Source: Metridium senile
Taxonomy: Eukaryota; Cnidaria; Anthozoa; Actiniaria; Metridiidae
Assembly (NCBI GenBank): GCA_949775045.1
Contig: OX459096.1
Location: forward strand, 38,177,316-38,241,315
Reading direction: 5' to 3'
Length of the DNA stretch: 64,000 nucleotides
This document shows positions 13,201 through 24,030 of the stretch, piece after piece. Numbering within the stretch: the stretch's first letter is position 1; each line of letters begins with the position of its first letter. The notes beneath the pieces were generated by a model. It saw only the letters and a list, made by a program, of their open reading frames with translations. It was not told the DNA's origin and ran no database searches. Both the position numbers and the translations under genes were made by a program.

Positions 13201-16200
13201 ATAAACACCTCCTTGTATGTTGAATGTCTTGTGTTTGTTTGCTTTCCAGGAAGTCCAAGAAAGAATCAAAACACATTTACTTAGTACAGACCTTTCTTAT
13301 TTTAAATATGATGACTTTATATATGTATTGGATCTTGTAAATAGGTGAGAAGATAGTATGCTAATTTACATCCAGATGCTAATGTATTTTATGTCAACTT
13401 GTTTTCCTTTCTGTTTTCTCCCATTTTTCTGCCACTTCTCAATTCTCATGTCTCATACCTTTCTCTTCTGATCAGTACATAGTTGGCAACTGAAAGACTT
13501 AGATATTTGAAATATCAACCTTCACCAGGGGCCGGTTGTACGAAGGGTTGATAAAGTTATCCGCAGATAAAAGTTATCCACTGCATAGGTTTTTTATAGA
13601 TTTTATCCGCTGGATAAGGATTTATCCAGTGGATAGCACTATTCACCCTTCATACAACTGGCCCCAGATTGTTATATTATGTTGTGTTTATCTTGTTCAT
13701 GTTGTTGTTTTGATCACCAGTACATACTTTGTATATATTTCTTCATGTTCCAGTGCATTGCCGGTGTTTCCTCTACTTATATATCACTGTGTGTTCTATT
13801 TCAGGCTAATTGTTGTTGGAGAAGAGTTTTGTGGCAGCAAGTCTGAAGACTTGAATGAATCTATCAGAAAACAGACTGTTAAATATTTTAAGAACTACCA
13901 CAGGTAACCTGGTTTGTCATAAAAATGATCATCTGTACTTATGGAATCGAAATATTCCAAGCCATAAGCTTACTCATTCTCACATGGAAATGGGATTTTT
14001 CTCATGTCCTACTGTGGCCAGTTTAGAGCAATAGCTATTCAAATGAATTGGTTTCAATTGGAATTTGAATCGTTTCAGGACAAGAATGGACGAACTTAGA
14101 ATGTTTCTAGAAAATGAAGCATGGCAGCTTTGCCCAGTGAAAACCACGTTCAAAATCATTGACTTACAGGTGAAGAAACAATTGCATACATGTACACTTG
14201 AACACAACTTGGACTGATAGCCTTTTTCTTGCACAGGAATACCGTTTTATGAAGCAGAAACAGACGCCGCTAATCAAAACTCATCGGCGCACAGCATCCG
14301 GGAATATGCACACAGTGACCGGCACAGGTAGCCCGCCTTGTCTCTTTTTAAACTTAGAATTTCACTGAGTAGTGGCTACACAAAAAAAATAACTTCGTGA
14401 GCAGAGGCATCCAACGTTTCTTTCCTACAAAATGTTGATCAAATAACAGCCAAGTAAATTATATATTTCAGTAGCCAATATTCAATTGTGTTTGCAAGTA
14501 GTAGCTTTAACCAGTCATTTTGCTGAATGTAATTAACTTGACATCTATATGTACTGATTTAAAAGGGTTCTTCTCACGGTATGCTAGCCAAGGCAACCCA
14601 TTTGATGATGTGTATGTTGAAGATGAGGGTGAAGATGTCATGGCCCAGAACGGGGTAAGTTAATTTCCTCATAGACATTGCCACAATATTCACCATGGAG
14701 TGACACTAACTATTATAAGTAAAGTGGATCTCCTCAAATACTTTCATACATTTATCACTATCAATTGATAGTATACAGCTATTTCAAAAAAAACAAACGT
14801 TGAATACTGAATACAGCATTGTGAGTAATGCATTCCAAAACCGAAATGCATTTAGGTACATGTAATATTGTCTAAAGTAGAATAATCATAATTATCCATT
14901 TCATTTTAGTGCATTCTTCCCAAAATAATATACTAACAATATATAGGGAGCAGATTGCTGTATATTTACTTTTTATTTCAACTGATTATTTAGACCCACA
15001 ATGCCCTTGAGTCTTGGAATGCACTATGCAGTATTCAGGGTTTTTTAGAATAGCTGTATCTAATGATTGTGATTTCTGTTAGATGGAGGGCGATCCTGAC
15101 AAAGGTGACGATTATGAAGACGAAGACGAAGATGATGAGGATATTCCAGGTGATGGAAACAAACGAAACTAACACTAACACAATAGAAATATCAGGGAGT
15201 CAGTTACTGCAGGGTGGGGAAGAGGTTTTCCGTGATCCGTGATTCACCCTAAATTTGGCCTGCGATTCGTCAAAAGCAAAACTTACTCCGTGATCCGTGA
15301 AATCATGAAAAAACGGCGCGTGATTCGTGATCGGTACCTCCTCTTCCCCACTATTTACTGATTCAATAAGTAATTCGAGATACATTAGATGCCAGTAGTA
15401 TTCCATATGGTCATTATTTAACGGCCATAATAAATACGATAACTCGATTTTCTAGTATATATGTAGACAAACAATCTCTGATCAGACAGTCAGCAAGCAG
15501 GCACATCGACAAATAATCTAACGTGTTAACAACCGTGTAAGCAAACAAATAAATTAACAAATGGTCAGGCAAGTAAGCAAATTAACAAACAAACAAAAAC
15601 ACCTAGAAAGTTCCTTTCTAGTTTGCAGTGCGTTACTGTCGGCGGAGAAGAGAAAGGGAAATACATTTCTTTTCTTTCCTTTTCTCTTCTTCATAACTAC
15701 GCAGACCGTCGACTACACAGCCTATTGATATTGACGAAGTTTTTTCGTTATGAATAGACGAGTTAAAGCTGGATTATGTTGACGAACGAACTGGTGAAGT
15801 GCCTGATGGAAGGTTAGTCTTTCCCATTCTCTACTAATGTGCTATTAATAACCACAAAATGTGAGAAAGAAAGGCGAGACATCAGACATTTTAGGTGCAA
15901 ATTTTAAAACGAAGAGTTGTCAAAAGACAAAAAAATAATTAAAAATTGCAGCCAGAAAAACCGGAATGAAATGCAATTAGTGCTTGCATTTCACTTAATA
16001 ATGAAGTCATTAACTTGGATTGTATCATGTTGTAGATCGGAGGGATACCTTCAAAGCCGCAAACACCAAAAGTTCCTCTCTCGTGTACCGTGTATTACGA
16101 ATACAACACTGAATGTCCTAAGAGTGTTTGGTGAGTACCACTACACACGTCAGACTTAACATGACAAGCAGATGACATGGCCATTCATTTGCGCATTGCT

Positions 16201-19200
16201 AATAAACCGATAGAAGATAGAAATTTAACATCAAGTAGAGATCATGTGTATGGTCGGTAGTGAGCGCAGTCAGTTACGAGAAAACAAATGGAACAAAACG
16301 TTAAACGATTTAGTAAGAGCATTAACTCCCACTCACATTGTAAAAGATATTGAAATCTCTGAATTTGCGACTTTCGTGGTCCACGAAATTCAGTCTTTCG
16401 CGCGGTGCATAGTGGTAAGTGACCATTGGTCTTTAAGTAGATAGTTGAACCTTTTTTAACACTCAAAACGTTTGTCGTTCTAACTCTTTACGTCCTGCGA
16501 GAATGATATCGTTTTATCTTTCCCTATCAAGAGTCTACTTATTCGTTGAGATACTAATTTTCCTATTAAAGCGATGTTGAATTATAAGTTACATGTTTTT
16601 GCTTGTTTGTTTATTTTATCATTAACGTTATTCAGGTAAATACATGCAGATGATGAACGTGCTGAAACCAATCGCCTTTGATGTTGTTATCTGTATGTCA
16701 CAACTGTTTGACTATTACTTGTTTGCGGTAAGTAAAGACTTACATTCAGTCTTATTTCCCGTAAACTGCGGCAGCTCGGTTATTTCAGTAGAAACGTTCA
16801 GTTTGGGTTTAAATTTGGATGCTGGGGTTTTTTGTATGTTTTTTCTTCTACCAAACTTTTAATGAATCCTGCGAATAACCAATACTGTTAAGAATTTACA
16901 CAAATGTATACGTCAGTTGATTTATGCTGATTTGTTTTTGTTTGAAGGTGACGTCGTTCTTTTCTCCTGAGGTGCTGGTAAGTGTCACCCCTTTATATTA
17001 AGTGTCACCCCTATATATTAAGTAAGGTTTCAGCCTACACAGTGTAGCCCTTTTTAATGGAAAAGACAGTGATTCACTGAACACTCTGTATTTTCTCTTG
17101 CCTGGTCTCCACTTTGCGAGAGCTGGCTGTAGCTAGTATTGTGAGGTCATCGCCTTTTTCTATAATATTGGATTGCTTGTTTCCCTTTGAACTTTTACTG
17201 ACTTTTAAGTGTCAGTTCCTTTATAACGTTTGATTATCTCCATATGTAGTCGGTAATATGAAAGGCTTAATAATAAGTTGCTTTGAATTTATTTCATCCT
17301 TTAGTAAATGTAATGTTTCAGGTTGACGGAAGTGCACATGGCTTGAGTATAAAACTACGAACAACTTTGAAACGTATCTCAGACAATCTAATTTTAAGAA
17401 GTGATCAAGATATGGCTATTGAGAGTACCAGTGAAGACATGAAGGCAAGTTATTACCGCACTGACCATACAACCCTAGGCCACACTCTACCACGTTACAC
17501 CTCACCACTTCACACCAAACTGCACCATACTGACCGCACCATGTCACGCCACGCCACACCACACCTCACACCAAACCATACCACACCACACAGTGACCTT
17601 ACCACACCACACCACATCACACCAGTTCACAATATGCCACACCACACCACACCACACAGTGACCTTACCACACCACACCAAACCACGCCACGCCATACAA
17701 CAATACACCACACCACACAACATCGCACCATACTGACCGCACCATGTCACGCCACACCACACCTCACACCAAACCATGCCACACCACACAGTGACCTTAC
17801 CACACCACATCACATCACACCAGTTCACACCATGCCACACCACACCACACAGTGACCTTACCACACCACACCAAACCACGCCACGCCATACAACAATACA
17901 CCACACCACACAACATCGCACCATACTGACCGCACCATGTCACGCCACACCACACCTCACACCAAACCATGCCACACCACACAGTGACCTTACCACACCA
18001 CATCACATCACACCAGTTCACACCATGCCACACCACACCACACCACACAGTGACCTTACCACACCACACCAAACCACGCCACGCCACGCCATACAACAAT
18101 ACACCACACCACACAACATCGCACCATACTGACTGCACCATGTCACGCCACACCACAGCACAGCACACCATACAACACTTAACCACTCCACTCCACATTT
18201 CACACCAAACCATGCCACATCTGACACCTAACCACACCACGTCACACCACAGTGACCTTACCACACCACAACACAACACACCACACTTACCACACCACGC
18301 TACGCCACACAACAGCATACAAAAACTAGCACCACATCTTGCCACACGACGCTATCAACACCACAACGAAACACATGAACAAAGGTTTTAATCTCACCCA
18401 GAAAATTAAAACCAGCTGATAGAGTTGATGTTTGTTCTTGTCAGGTTCCATATCCACATCTTTCGCCAATGGTTGATCTTAGTGCTGACTCGATGTACGG
18501 TCTTCCAGAACGTATCTTGGCAACTGAGTCACTGTAAGTCACTCTAGACTGATATTGATGTACATTAGACTATTGTCATTTGAATTAACTAAATATGTAT
18601 GTATGCTAGAGAGTTAATATGCGTAAAGTTTTGAAGAAAGTGAAGAGAATGAAAGAGAATTGATAGTGAGAGTTGTGAGAACCTAGGAAGAGGTCTTTCG
18701 AAGTCGAAATTCGAACGAAAAACTGTTACTTTCCAGGTATATACCCAATAGAATAATCTGACTCTGTCGTCTTGTGTGGTTCTTTTCAGGATATTTTTAG
18801 GCAAGCAATTCGAATATTTACAAAGCCATCTGGATGCCATGATTCCCTCAAACAAACGTTCTTTTCTCTCTCAGTTTTACTCTCAGGTAATTATTTTACT
18901 TCAGTCTGCTTTTCTCCATCATCATAACTAGCAGCTAACTGCGTCGTGTTACTATGAACGTCATTATTCACTTTGCTTTATATTCTAATAGACGGTAACT
19001 ACTGTCCATGAAATTCGTAAACCAACCTACAGGGCAGTGGCTTCTAGGATTGTAGACTACGAAAAGGTAAGCCTTTGCATAAAATGAGCCGAGAAAAGTA
19101 CTAAATAGATGGAATATATTAATGTTAGTTTTGATGCATGACGATCCGTTTCATGCACAGATAAATTATACGAAATTGTTCACTGTGTTTTGAATGCTAT

Positions 19201-22096
19201 TCACTGGCATACCGTAAATTTCAAGGACAAATCAGTTTATTTCACCTTGCTCGGATTTATTTTGATTAGTTCGGGCAAATAGCCTTTATTTTACCGCTTT
19301 ATAGCAGACATGTCTACGAAAATCCCCAATGGTTTCTTCATGCTCTTTAATATTAAAGTGACTTTTGATTTCCCTTAACTAGCGGTATGTTGTTATTTTC
19401 AGACGTTGCATTTAATGCAAGGAGTTCGCTGGGACATCAAAGATATCATGTCTCAACACAATGCATATGTTGATATCTTAGTCAGGGTACGTACAATGCA
19501 TATTATCTTTTCTAACTTTAAATCATGATCAAACTGAAGTATGGTGATCTTTGATTGCAGGAGTTTCAAGTTTTTAGTCTGAAAATGTCACAATTGTCAA
19601 AGTAAGTGAGAAAATCGTTTTTGATTATTGAGAGCAAATTAACTAATGATCAGTCAGTCGGTCAATCAGTCAGCACTGCCACCTCCATTAGTAAGTCAGT
19701 TCTTCGCTATCCCATTAATAATAACAATAGCTTTTATTTCAACACGATGATGTTTACAGCTGGACTGATGTGGTCGTGTTCCCATAGAGATCTAAACCAG
19801 TAGCCCCCCCCATTTTTTCCCCTTTTCCAGTTGATTTGATTTGATTGATGTATCTATTTTTTGTCTGATTTAGACGAATACCAGTTCCTAAAGATGCTTA
19901 TAATGTTCTGTGGGATCACTGTATTCGATTGGCGAACAGAACCTTCGTCGAAGGGTAAGAATCAAACTTGACCCTAATCAATGTTGATTGTGGTAACTCT
20001 TGTTTGTGCAATTTTGTTTATTCTCGCACACCTAAAGACCACATCAGTCTGAATAGTTGCGACAAACAAGGACGTTAATTATTCAGTAATTTTATCTCTA
20101 TACATAACATGCAGCTGTAGACTAGACTGCAAAACAGTCTATACTTTTACGCAAGAGCTCCAAGAAAACCAGTGAAGTTTTGGCCGAGAGAGAGTGAGGA
20201 GTGACGTAACGTATGAGAAGGGTCTCCCCCTCGCCCCACTCCCCGCTCGTCCATTACTCCTCTCATCATTCTCTCTGTCAAAACTTCCATAGATCGAACT
20301 TCAGCTCGTTTCCTCGGAGTTTTCGCGTAAAAGTAGGGACTATTTTGCAGTCCACCTTTAGACCTCTAGTTGTTTCCTTGGAGATACCGGTGTATCACTA
20401 CTATAACTTGTTATCTTCATTAGAAATAGATAACTGATATGTTTTCTTTATATACTAGTTTTGCAAGCACGAAAAAATGTAGCAATGAAGGACGAGCTTT
20501 GATGCAGCTTGACTTTCAACAATATCTAATGAAGCTGGAAAACCTTACAGATATAAGGTATGTATTGGAATTGTGATGCAGATTTGTTTTCAAAATGCCC
20601 CAGTTGAAAATCGTAAAGGCCGATTTACACGGCACGATTGTCGTGTGCGACTTGTAGTATACGACTCAAATGAGCTCCAAGTCGTGCCGTGTAAATGCCC
20701 CTACGACTTGTCTACGACTGACGCACGCGACCAAGGATTGATTTTGAACCAAGGATCAAAACCCTACGACTTGTCGTAGGAAAATGACGTGATTTGTCCC
20801 ATATTAAGACTGGATCCTGTATTTCGTCCAATCACTCACGATTTTAGCAATAGCGTATACGAATCGTATACGACAAGTCGTGCGCGTGTGAATGGTACCT
20901 ACTACAATTTGTAGGCAAATCGTATACTACAGTCGTAGGTCAAAATCGTATCGTGTAAATCAGCCTTAAGTCAGAATTTTTTATCCGTTAAAATAAATAT
21001 TATCGATATGGACTGATTTCATGTCGGACCCAGTTAGCTCTTTGATGGTATTATTATTATTTTTTTTTTTTGCGTAGGCCAATTCCAGATAGAGAGTACG
21101 CAGAGACTTACATCAAGGCGTTTTACCTGACCGAGAATGAGATGGAACGATGGATAAGAGAACATAAAGTAAGAAAAAATTAGTACTATTTGTAATGTGG
21201 TTTCGTTTCAGATATGATTCATATATGGACCCCTAATGATAAAATAAACTTATTTTAAAAATCGTTGTCACAGCAGAAGTTTCAGTCAACGCTCAAAAAA
21301 TGCAAAGAAACGTTATAGTAACACTGAACTAATTTTTAACTACTACCATTGTAACAGCTTGCCATCAGAACATGACACACTCACAAACATACAAAAAAAA
21401 GATGTTATGAATGAATTGATATCGATCAAAAACGACATCATTAGAGCAGCATTGTATTCGCGGCTGCAGTAACGAGTTTTGACACATGCCAGTGAGTTAA
21501 CGCCCCTTTGTTATTCAGCTCATGTGCTGCAAGGAACATAGTTTGTTTGCATACACATATACACCTATTTCAAAAATCGTTATCAAAGCTACAGTCCATG
21601 CACACTCTGAAGCTTGCAAAGGATGTTGGTACATGTATTTTTTCTCTTGTCAGTTATAGATTTGTTCATTTTTATTTTATTTTTTGTCTTATCTGACTAG
21701 GTATAACAAGTTGTTGCAGTGTTAGATGAGAAAACAAACATTTCTTTAATAAAAAAAAAGTAATAAATCACAAATTATGTTCATTTTACCAACATTAGAG
21801 TGTGGACTGTAGCTTCAGCTGTGACAACGATTTTTGAAAAAGGTGTACATAAATATAAACACCTCTAATTATTAACATGCCTAAATACATGCCATGAATT
21901 ATAATCCACTAGGTAGAATATCACTCTTACAACTACGATCATTGACCCGACAGTGTCTTCCTTTTCTCAATAGGAGTATTCATGCAAGCACATGACAAGT
22001 CTTGTAACATGTGGAGTTGGTTCACACATCACCAAAAAAGGACGTCAAAAATTATTATCAGTTATCGAAGAGATAGAGAAGAATAGGCAACGTTAG
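1929..22096 (+). CDS. VPS50: VPS50 / syndetin, EARP complex subunit (36 exons)
   Basis: Syndetin is the EARP-specific subunit that, with VPS51, VPS52 and VPS53, tethers recycling endosomes. The exons are 1929-1970, 2099-2161, 4091-4138, 4674-4745, 6047-6121, 6597-6650, 7551-7621, 8033-8150, 8616-8651, 9252-9334, 9484-9526, 9759-9857, 10431-10511, 10885-10950, 11018-11065, 12555-12743, 13250-13344, 13805-13903, 14079-14169, 14237-14327, 14566-14654, 15083-15149, 15758-15812, 16036-16130, 16636-16727, 16948-16977, 17322-17444, 18445-18533, 18790-18886, 18992-19066, 19403-19486, 19561-19601, 19874-19954, 20459-20557, 21078-21168 and 21974-22096. They join in frame to 2895 nt (964 residues), the length I recall for human VPS50. 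Residues about 50-330 form the coiled Vps54_N-like region ([13 protein letters not shown]). An acidic linker lies near 520-595. The C-terminal Syndetin_C region (about 665-964) carries [30 protein letters not shown] and [11 protein letters not shown]. The start ATG has an in-frame TAG directly upstream (1926-1928). Every intron is GT-AG except 17445-18444 (GC-AG). The first AATAAA found after the stop is near 22711. Confidence 0.96.
2655..3710. mobile_element. Non-autonomous element ending in a long palindrome
   Basis: This lies in VPS50 intron 2. The left part begins with ATACTACGCGCGTTGTGATT and a CTGTGCTTTATAGGTGAACG segment. The right end is a strong inverted repeat, 3521-3710, with arms of about 46 bp showing one mismatch and weaker pairing continuing inward to about 90 bp. 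Parts of the left segment echo the palindrome (GAGCAC, TTTATA). No protein-coding capacity is recognisable. A second copy of this layout lies at 4377-4640. Class and exact borders are uncertain. Confidence 0.5.
4377..4640. mobile_element. Second copy of the palindrome-ended element
   Basis: It opens with ATACTACGCACACTCTGATT, close to the opening of the element at 2655, and ends with an inverted repeat (CTGGGAGCTGTAGAGCACTC at about 4515, TTGCTCTACAGCTCCCAGG at about 4592). It lies directly before VPS50 exon 4. The shared opening motif and right-hand palindrome suggest one family with diverged interiors. Confidence 0.45.
4915..5057. mobile_element. Small terminal-inverted-repeat element (MITE-like)
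   Basis: Ends TTTTATCCCATATGAT and ATGATGTGGGATAAAA are inverted copies with few mismatches, about 140 bp apart, inside VPS50 intron 4. The interior has no coding capacity. Confidence 0.55.
5225..5630. mobile_element. Element with right-hand palindrome (ACCTCGGTC type)
   Basis: The left part begins with a TCTGATTGATTGACGC word. The right part (about 5497-5617) is a palindrome with TTATTAACCTAGCTTGTTCG on one side and GCTCGGTTAATAAC on the other, and inner repeats of GACCTCGGTC / AGACCTCA. I recall this type of sequence as very common in anthozoan genomes. It lies in VPS50 intron 4. Left border uncertain. Confidence 0.45.
6202..6232. repeat. TTTA microsatellite
   Basis: About seven copies of TTTA in VPS50 intron 5. 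Confidence 0.85.
7185..7405. repeat. Inverted repeat with G21/C16 arms
   Basis: This lies in VPS50 intron 6. TTCTCTACTTTCACA near the left end is complementary to TGTGAAAGTAGAGAA near the right end. Inside these, a T-rich run and a run of over 20 G face a run of about 16 C and an A-rich run. The whole could fold as a hairpin of about 80-base arms around an AT-rich centre, and the G strand could form quadruplexes. It looks like a MITE whose homopolymers expanded. Confidence 0.6.
8178..8570. repeat. Degenerate tandem repeat (TGACACCTTAGCAACC)
   Basis: Imperfect repeats of words such as CTGACACCTTAGCAACC and CAACTGCTTGCATACAAC are arranged in higher-order units of roughly 105-110 bp. They fill most of VPS50 intron 8. 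No coding role. Confidence 0.75.
11265..12328. repeat. 17-bp minisatellite, about 62 copies
   Basis: A near-perfect array of GGGAGGGTCTTGTAAAT, with A/G variants at the TAA/TGA position and at AATGGG/AATAGG. It occupies most of VPS50 intron 15. Seventeen is not a multiple of three, but three units (51 bp) are free of stops on the minus strand, so the array creates a spurious 365-codon frame. One unit near 11340 lacks a G. Confidence 0.95.
13527..13667. mobile_element. MITE, GGCCGGTTGTACGAAG family, copy 1
   Basis: Ends GGGGCCGGTTGTACGAAGG and CTTCATACAACTGGCCCC are inverted copies about 140 bp apart, and the interior repeats TTATCC/GGATAA words. A clear second copy lies at 51690-51832. It is in VPS50 intron 17. 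Confidence 0.8.
14771..15060. mobile_element. MITE, GTATACAGCTATTTC family, copy 1
   Basis: It starts GTATACAGCTATTTCAAAA and ends GAATAGCTGTATC, inverted. The interior shares CCGAAATGCATTT and GTAATATTGT with 33573-33690 and 43052-43274. It lies in VPS50 intron 21 and has no coding capacity. Confidence 0.75.
15208..15351. mobile_element. MITE, GTGGGGAAGAGG / CCGTGATCCGTGATTC family
   Basis: Ends AGGGTGGGGAAGAGG and CCTCTTCCCCACT are inverted, followed inward by CCGTGATCCGTGATTC and GCGTGATTCGTGATCGG. A possible short target duplication TTACTG flanks it. It lies in VPS50 intron 22. Confidence 0.7.
17445..18444 (+). other. VPS50 intron 27, GC-AG border, satellite-filled
   Basis: Exon 27 ends ATGAAG and is followed by GCAAGT rather than GTAAGT. 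Exon 28 begins after TTGTCAG at 18444. The frame joins codon to codon across this border, and the flanking residues match VPS50, so GC is the donor. About 90% of the intron is CCACA-type satellite. Confidence 0.88.
17455..18350. repeat. CCACA-type satellite with 193-203-bp higher-order unit
   Basis: Short CACAC/CCACA words are organised into a longer unit that begins TGACCGCACCATGTCACGCC. Unit starts near 17531, 17734, 17927 and 18130 give periods of 203, 193 and 203. All sequence is inside VPS50 intron 27. Long stop-free frames on both strands are by-products of the low complexity. Confidence 0.92.
20118..20354. mobile_element. MITE with GACTGCAAAA termini
   Basis: The left end ACTGCAAAACAGTCTATAC and CTTTTACGC are mirrored by GCGTAAAAG and GACTATTTTGCAGTCCAC at the right. 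It is about 235 bp, in VPS50 intron 33, with no coding capacity. Confidence 0.65.
20615..20968. mobile_element. MITE, AAGGCCGATTTACAC termini, rich in CGACTTGT
   Basis: Ends AAAGGCCGATTTACACGG and GTGTAAATCAGCCTT are inverted. The interior is packed with CTACGACTTGTCGTA-type palindromic words and GTATACGA repeats. It lies in VPS50 intron 34. The element at 31630-31910 has a comparable build (GTCGC-rich, inverted ends) but different sequence. Confidence 0.75.
21560..21847. mobile_element. MITE, TACACCTATTTCAAAAATCG family, copy 1
   Basis: It starts TACACCTATTTCAAAAATCG and ends CGATTTTTGAAAAAGGTGTA. Inner inverted words include AGCTACAGTCCA and TGGACTGTAGCT. A second copy is at 41279-41586. 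It lies in VPS50 intron 35. Confidence 0.82.
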
Positions 22097-22588
22097 TTCC
22101 TGTAAGGTAATACAATATGCAATGTTAGATCTATAGATAGCTGGATTATTTTTAATTGGTGGAGTTTGCTCAATTGTGTTCAGTTTACTGATTTGTTTGA
22201 AAATAGCATCTGTATCGGTATCAATGGAAGTGTCTCTTATGTAAGCTAAAACGTTTTGAAACAGATTGGTTTTAGTGTCACTCAAACATTTGGTTTAAAG
22301 CTTATTCTAATAATTACTCAGTCAATCAGTCGATACTTGGAAAAATGTTCCTTAGTTGACACTTGCAGGTTACCTATTATAGGTCACTAGACAGATTGAG
22401 AGGTTTACTATCGTACATGCATGAATTACTTTTCCTCACTACTATACGCCATAGTTCTGTACATTCTTTAGTCAATAAGAAAATACCAAGTAGAAACGTT
22501 TTTTTAACTAATAACAATGACATCTCAGTAATATTTTAGACCTTAGGAAGATCAAATACTGCACGGGCAACTCGTAATGACTATCTAG

Positions 22589-22683
22589 CATGTGTAGCAG
22601 ACTATAGGAGGAGTGGAAGGGGTTTGGGGGCACAGGGGAATGGGAGCAGGAGGAGGGAGGAGAGCCAGCTAGGCAGGCTAAGT
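22589..22683. repeat. Purine-rich insertion with 9-bp direct repeat
   Basis: A block of GGAGGAGTGGAAGGGG-type sequence with TAGC-type ends, flanked by ACTATCTAG at 22580-22588 and 22684-22692. It resembles the foldback element at 682-823 and may be a diverged relative. Confidence 0.5.
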
Positions 22684-23096
22684 ACTATCTAGATCACCAC
22701 CCAGTCTATAAATAAAACTATCACCCTATCCGGCTTTAAAATATATCGTGAGTTTTCTCTAGTGAGCTTCATGCTCGAAGGCTTGTAGTGAAATCGACTT
22801 TATTAAAGGAGAGATAGAGATAGAAATAAAATAACGAGGTTTTATCAAGAATAACCGCTTGAGAAAATGTTTTGTAAAACTCTAGGGTGATTCGTGATAT
22901 GTTAATGTACATATATATTTTAAGTAGTGTAGTGCGTTCAATGCATGTGTATATTCCATATCATCAATAAATTAATTAATTAATAAATCACCAAAACTAT
23001 ATAAATAAAACAATAAAACAAGTACATCAAGTTGTAACCTTTGTTATTCAATTTCTGTTTCAAGAATTTCGCGTATTTGTTCCCCTCAAATAAAAA

Positions 23097-23400
23097 GTAA
23101 TATAAATGGAAACTAGCGAGTAAACTAGTATAGGCTTCGTCGGTGTTTGATATAAACAATAGGTAATATAAATGGAAACTAGTAACTAGTATAGGCTGCG
23201 TCGGTGTTTGATATAAATGATAGGTAATATAATGAAATTTGTAACACCGTAAAAAATGTTGACTTAACTTTACTGACGTTTCGAGATTTAGCCCTTCGTC
23301 GAAGTAAAGGAGAAGTAATAAAATAATAAAAAGTAATATAATAATGATAGCTAGTAGGTTGATGGGGTTTAGTAGCTGTAGTTGTTGTACGCACGTTCAT
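23097..23400 (-). mobile_element. Retroelement 3'-end-like remnant
   Basis: A 66-bp segment (AATGGAAACTAG to ATAGGTAAT) is tandemly duplicated. It is followed by TTTGTAACACCGTAAAAAATG and ACGTTTCGAGATTTAGCCCT with CTTCGTCGAAG. Read on the minus strand this resembles the tail of Penelope-like elements, with an inverted GACGAAGG/CGAAACGTC stretch. The first part recurs at 49268-49400. Class assignment is tentative. Confidence 0.4.
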
Positions 23401-23459
23401 TTAAATTAGGGTAGCAATCTGACTTTCTAATGAACTTGCTCGGATCCCTTCTCTGTTAC

Positions 23460-23499
23460 CATGGATAATAAAAACACTGGAGTGTTTTTATTATCCATG
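23460..23499. repeat. Perfect 19-bp-arm hairpin between 7-bp direct repeats
   Basis: CATGGATAATAAAAACACT and its exact reverse complement are separated by GG. The 7-mer TGTTACC flanks it at 23454-23460 and 23501-23507. No mismatch is seen in the arms. Confidence 0.85.
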
Positions 23500-23671
23500 C
23501 TGTTACCGACCAGGGATCTGCGTAACATGCGTTGTCCAAATATCTCGGCAGCAAAAGAGTCCGACTTATGGATTATGGTGGTTTCAAACCGGTGCTATTG
23601 CTAAATTACTAAATGAACCAGACTGTATTTTGTACGTTGCTATCTACTGAGTGAATGTTTTTATCAGGTAA

Positions 23672-23890
23672 AAGACCATTTCAAGTTTTATATAAATATG
23701 CCATTTCAAGTTTTATATAAATATGCCATTTCAAGTTTTATAAATATGCCATTTCAAGTTTTATAAATATGCCATTTCAATTTTTATTAATCCACCATTT
23801 TAATTTGTATTAATATACAGTTTTAATTTTTTTTACTAATATACCATTTCAATTTTTATTAAAATACGATTTCAATTCCAATATTCGAAC
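23672..23890. repeat. AT-rich tandem repeat (ATGCCATTTCAAGTTTTAT)
   Basis: About eight decaying copies of a 20-25-bp unit, with length changes from loss or gain of TATA. It lies about 140 bp before the first K2P start codon. Confidence 0.8.
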
Positions 23891-23996
23891 TTTTTAAGTC
23901 TTTTTAATTATCAGAGGTGTACTGAATGATTGCTTTTTCTCATAATTAAAATGTAATTTCAAGCTGTGTTTGTTGTTCGGTTTCAATTAAACAAGG

Positions 23997-24020
23997 ATGG
24001 CAAAGAAGGACACTGAATAA
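23997..24020 (+). CDS. Short upstream ORF before K2P gene 1 (7 codons)
   Basis: ATG at 23997 opens seven codons ending TAA at 24018-24020, ten bases before the K2P start. If it lies in the mRNA leader it could reduce initiation at 24031. Transcript start unknown. Confidence 0.25.
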   Translation: MAKKDTE

Positions 24021-24030
24021 CCGAGACAAC

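Larger units (their letters stand above)
22097..24030. other. Intergenic between VPS50 and the K2P array
   Basis: No gene is seen. It contains the VPS50 3' UTR, a purine-rich insertion (22589-22683), a diverged repeat with tandem 66-bp duplication (23097-23400), a perfect 40-nt hairpin (23460-23499), and a short AT-rich tandem array (23672-23890) before the first K2P gene. Confidence 0.6.

Noticed and set aside
17445..18391. Several 118-176-codon frames on both strands, rich in His/Thr/Pro or Cys/Val/Trp
   Set aside because: Low-complexity translations of the CCACA satellite. Only the first part of the plus frame, up to 17444, is real, as VPS50 exon 27.
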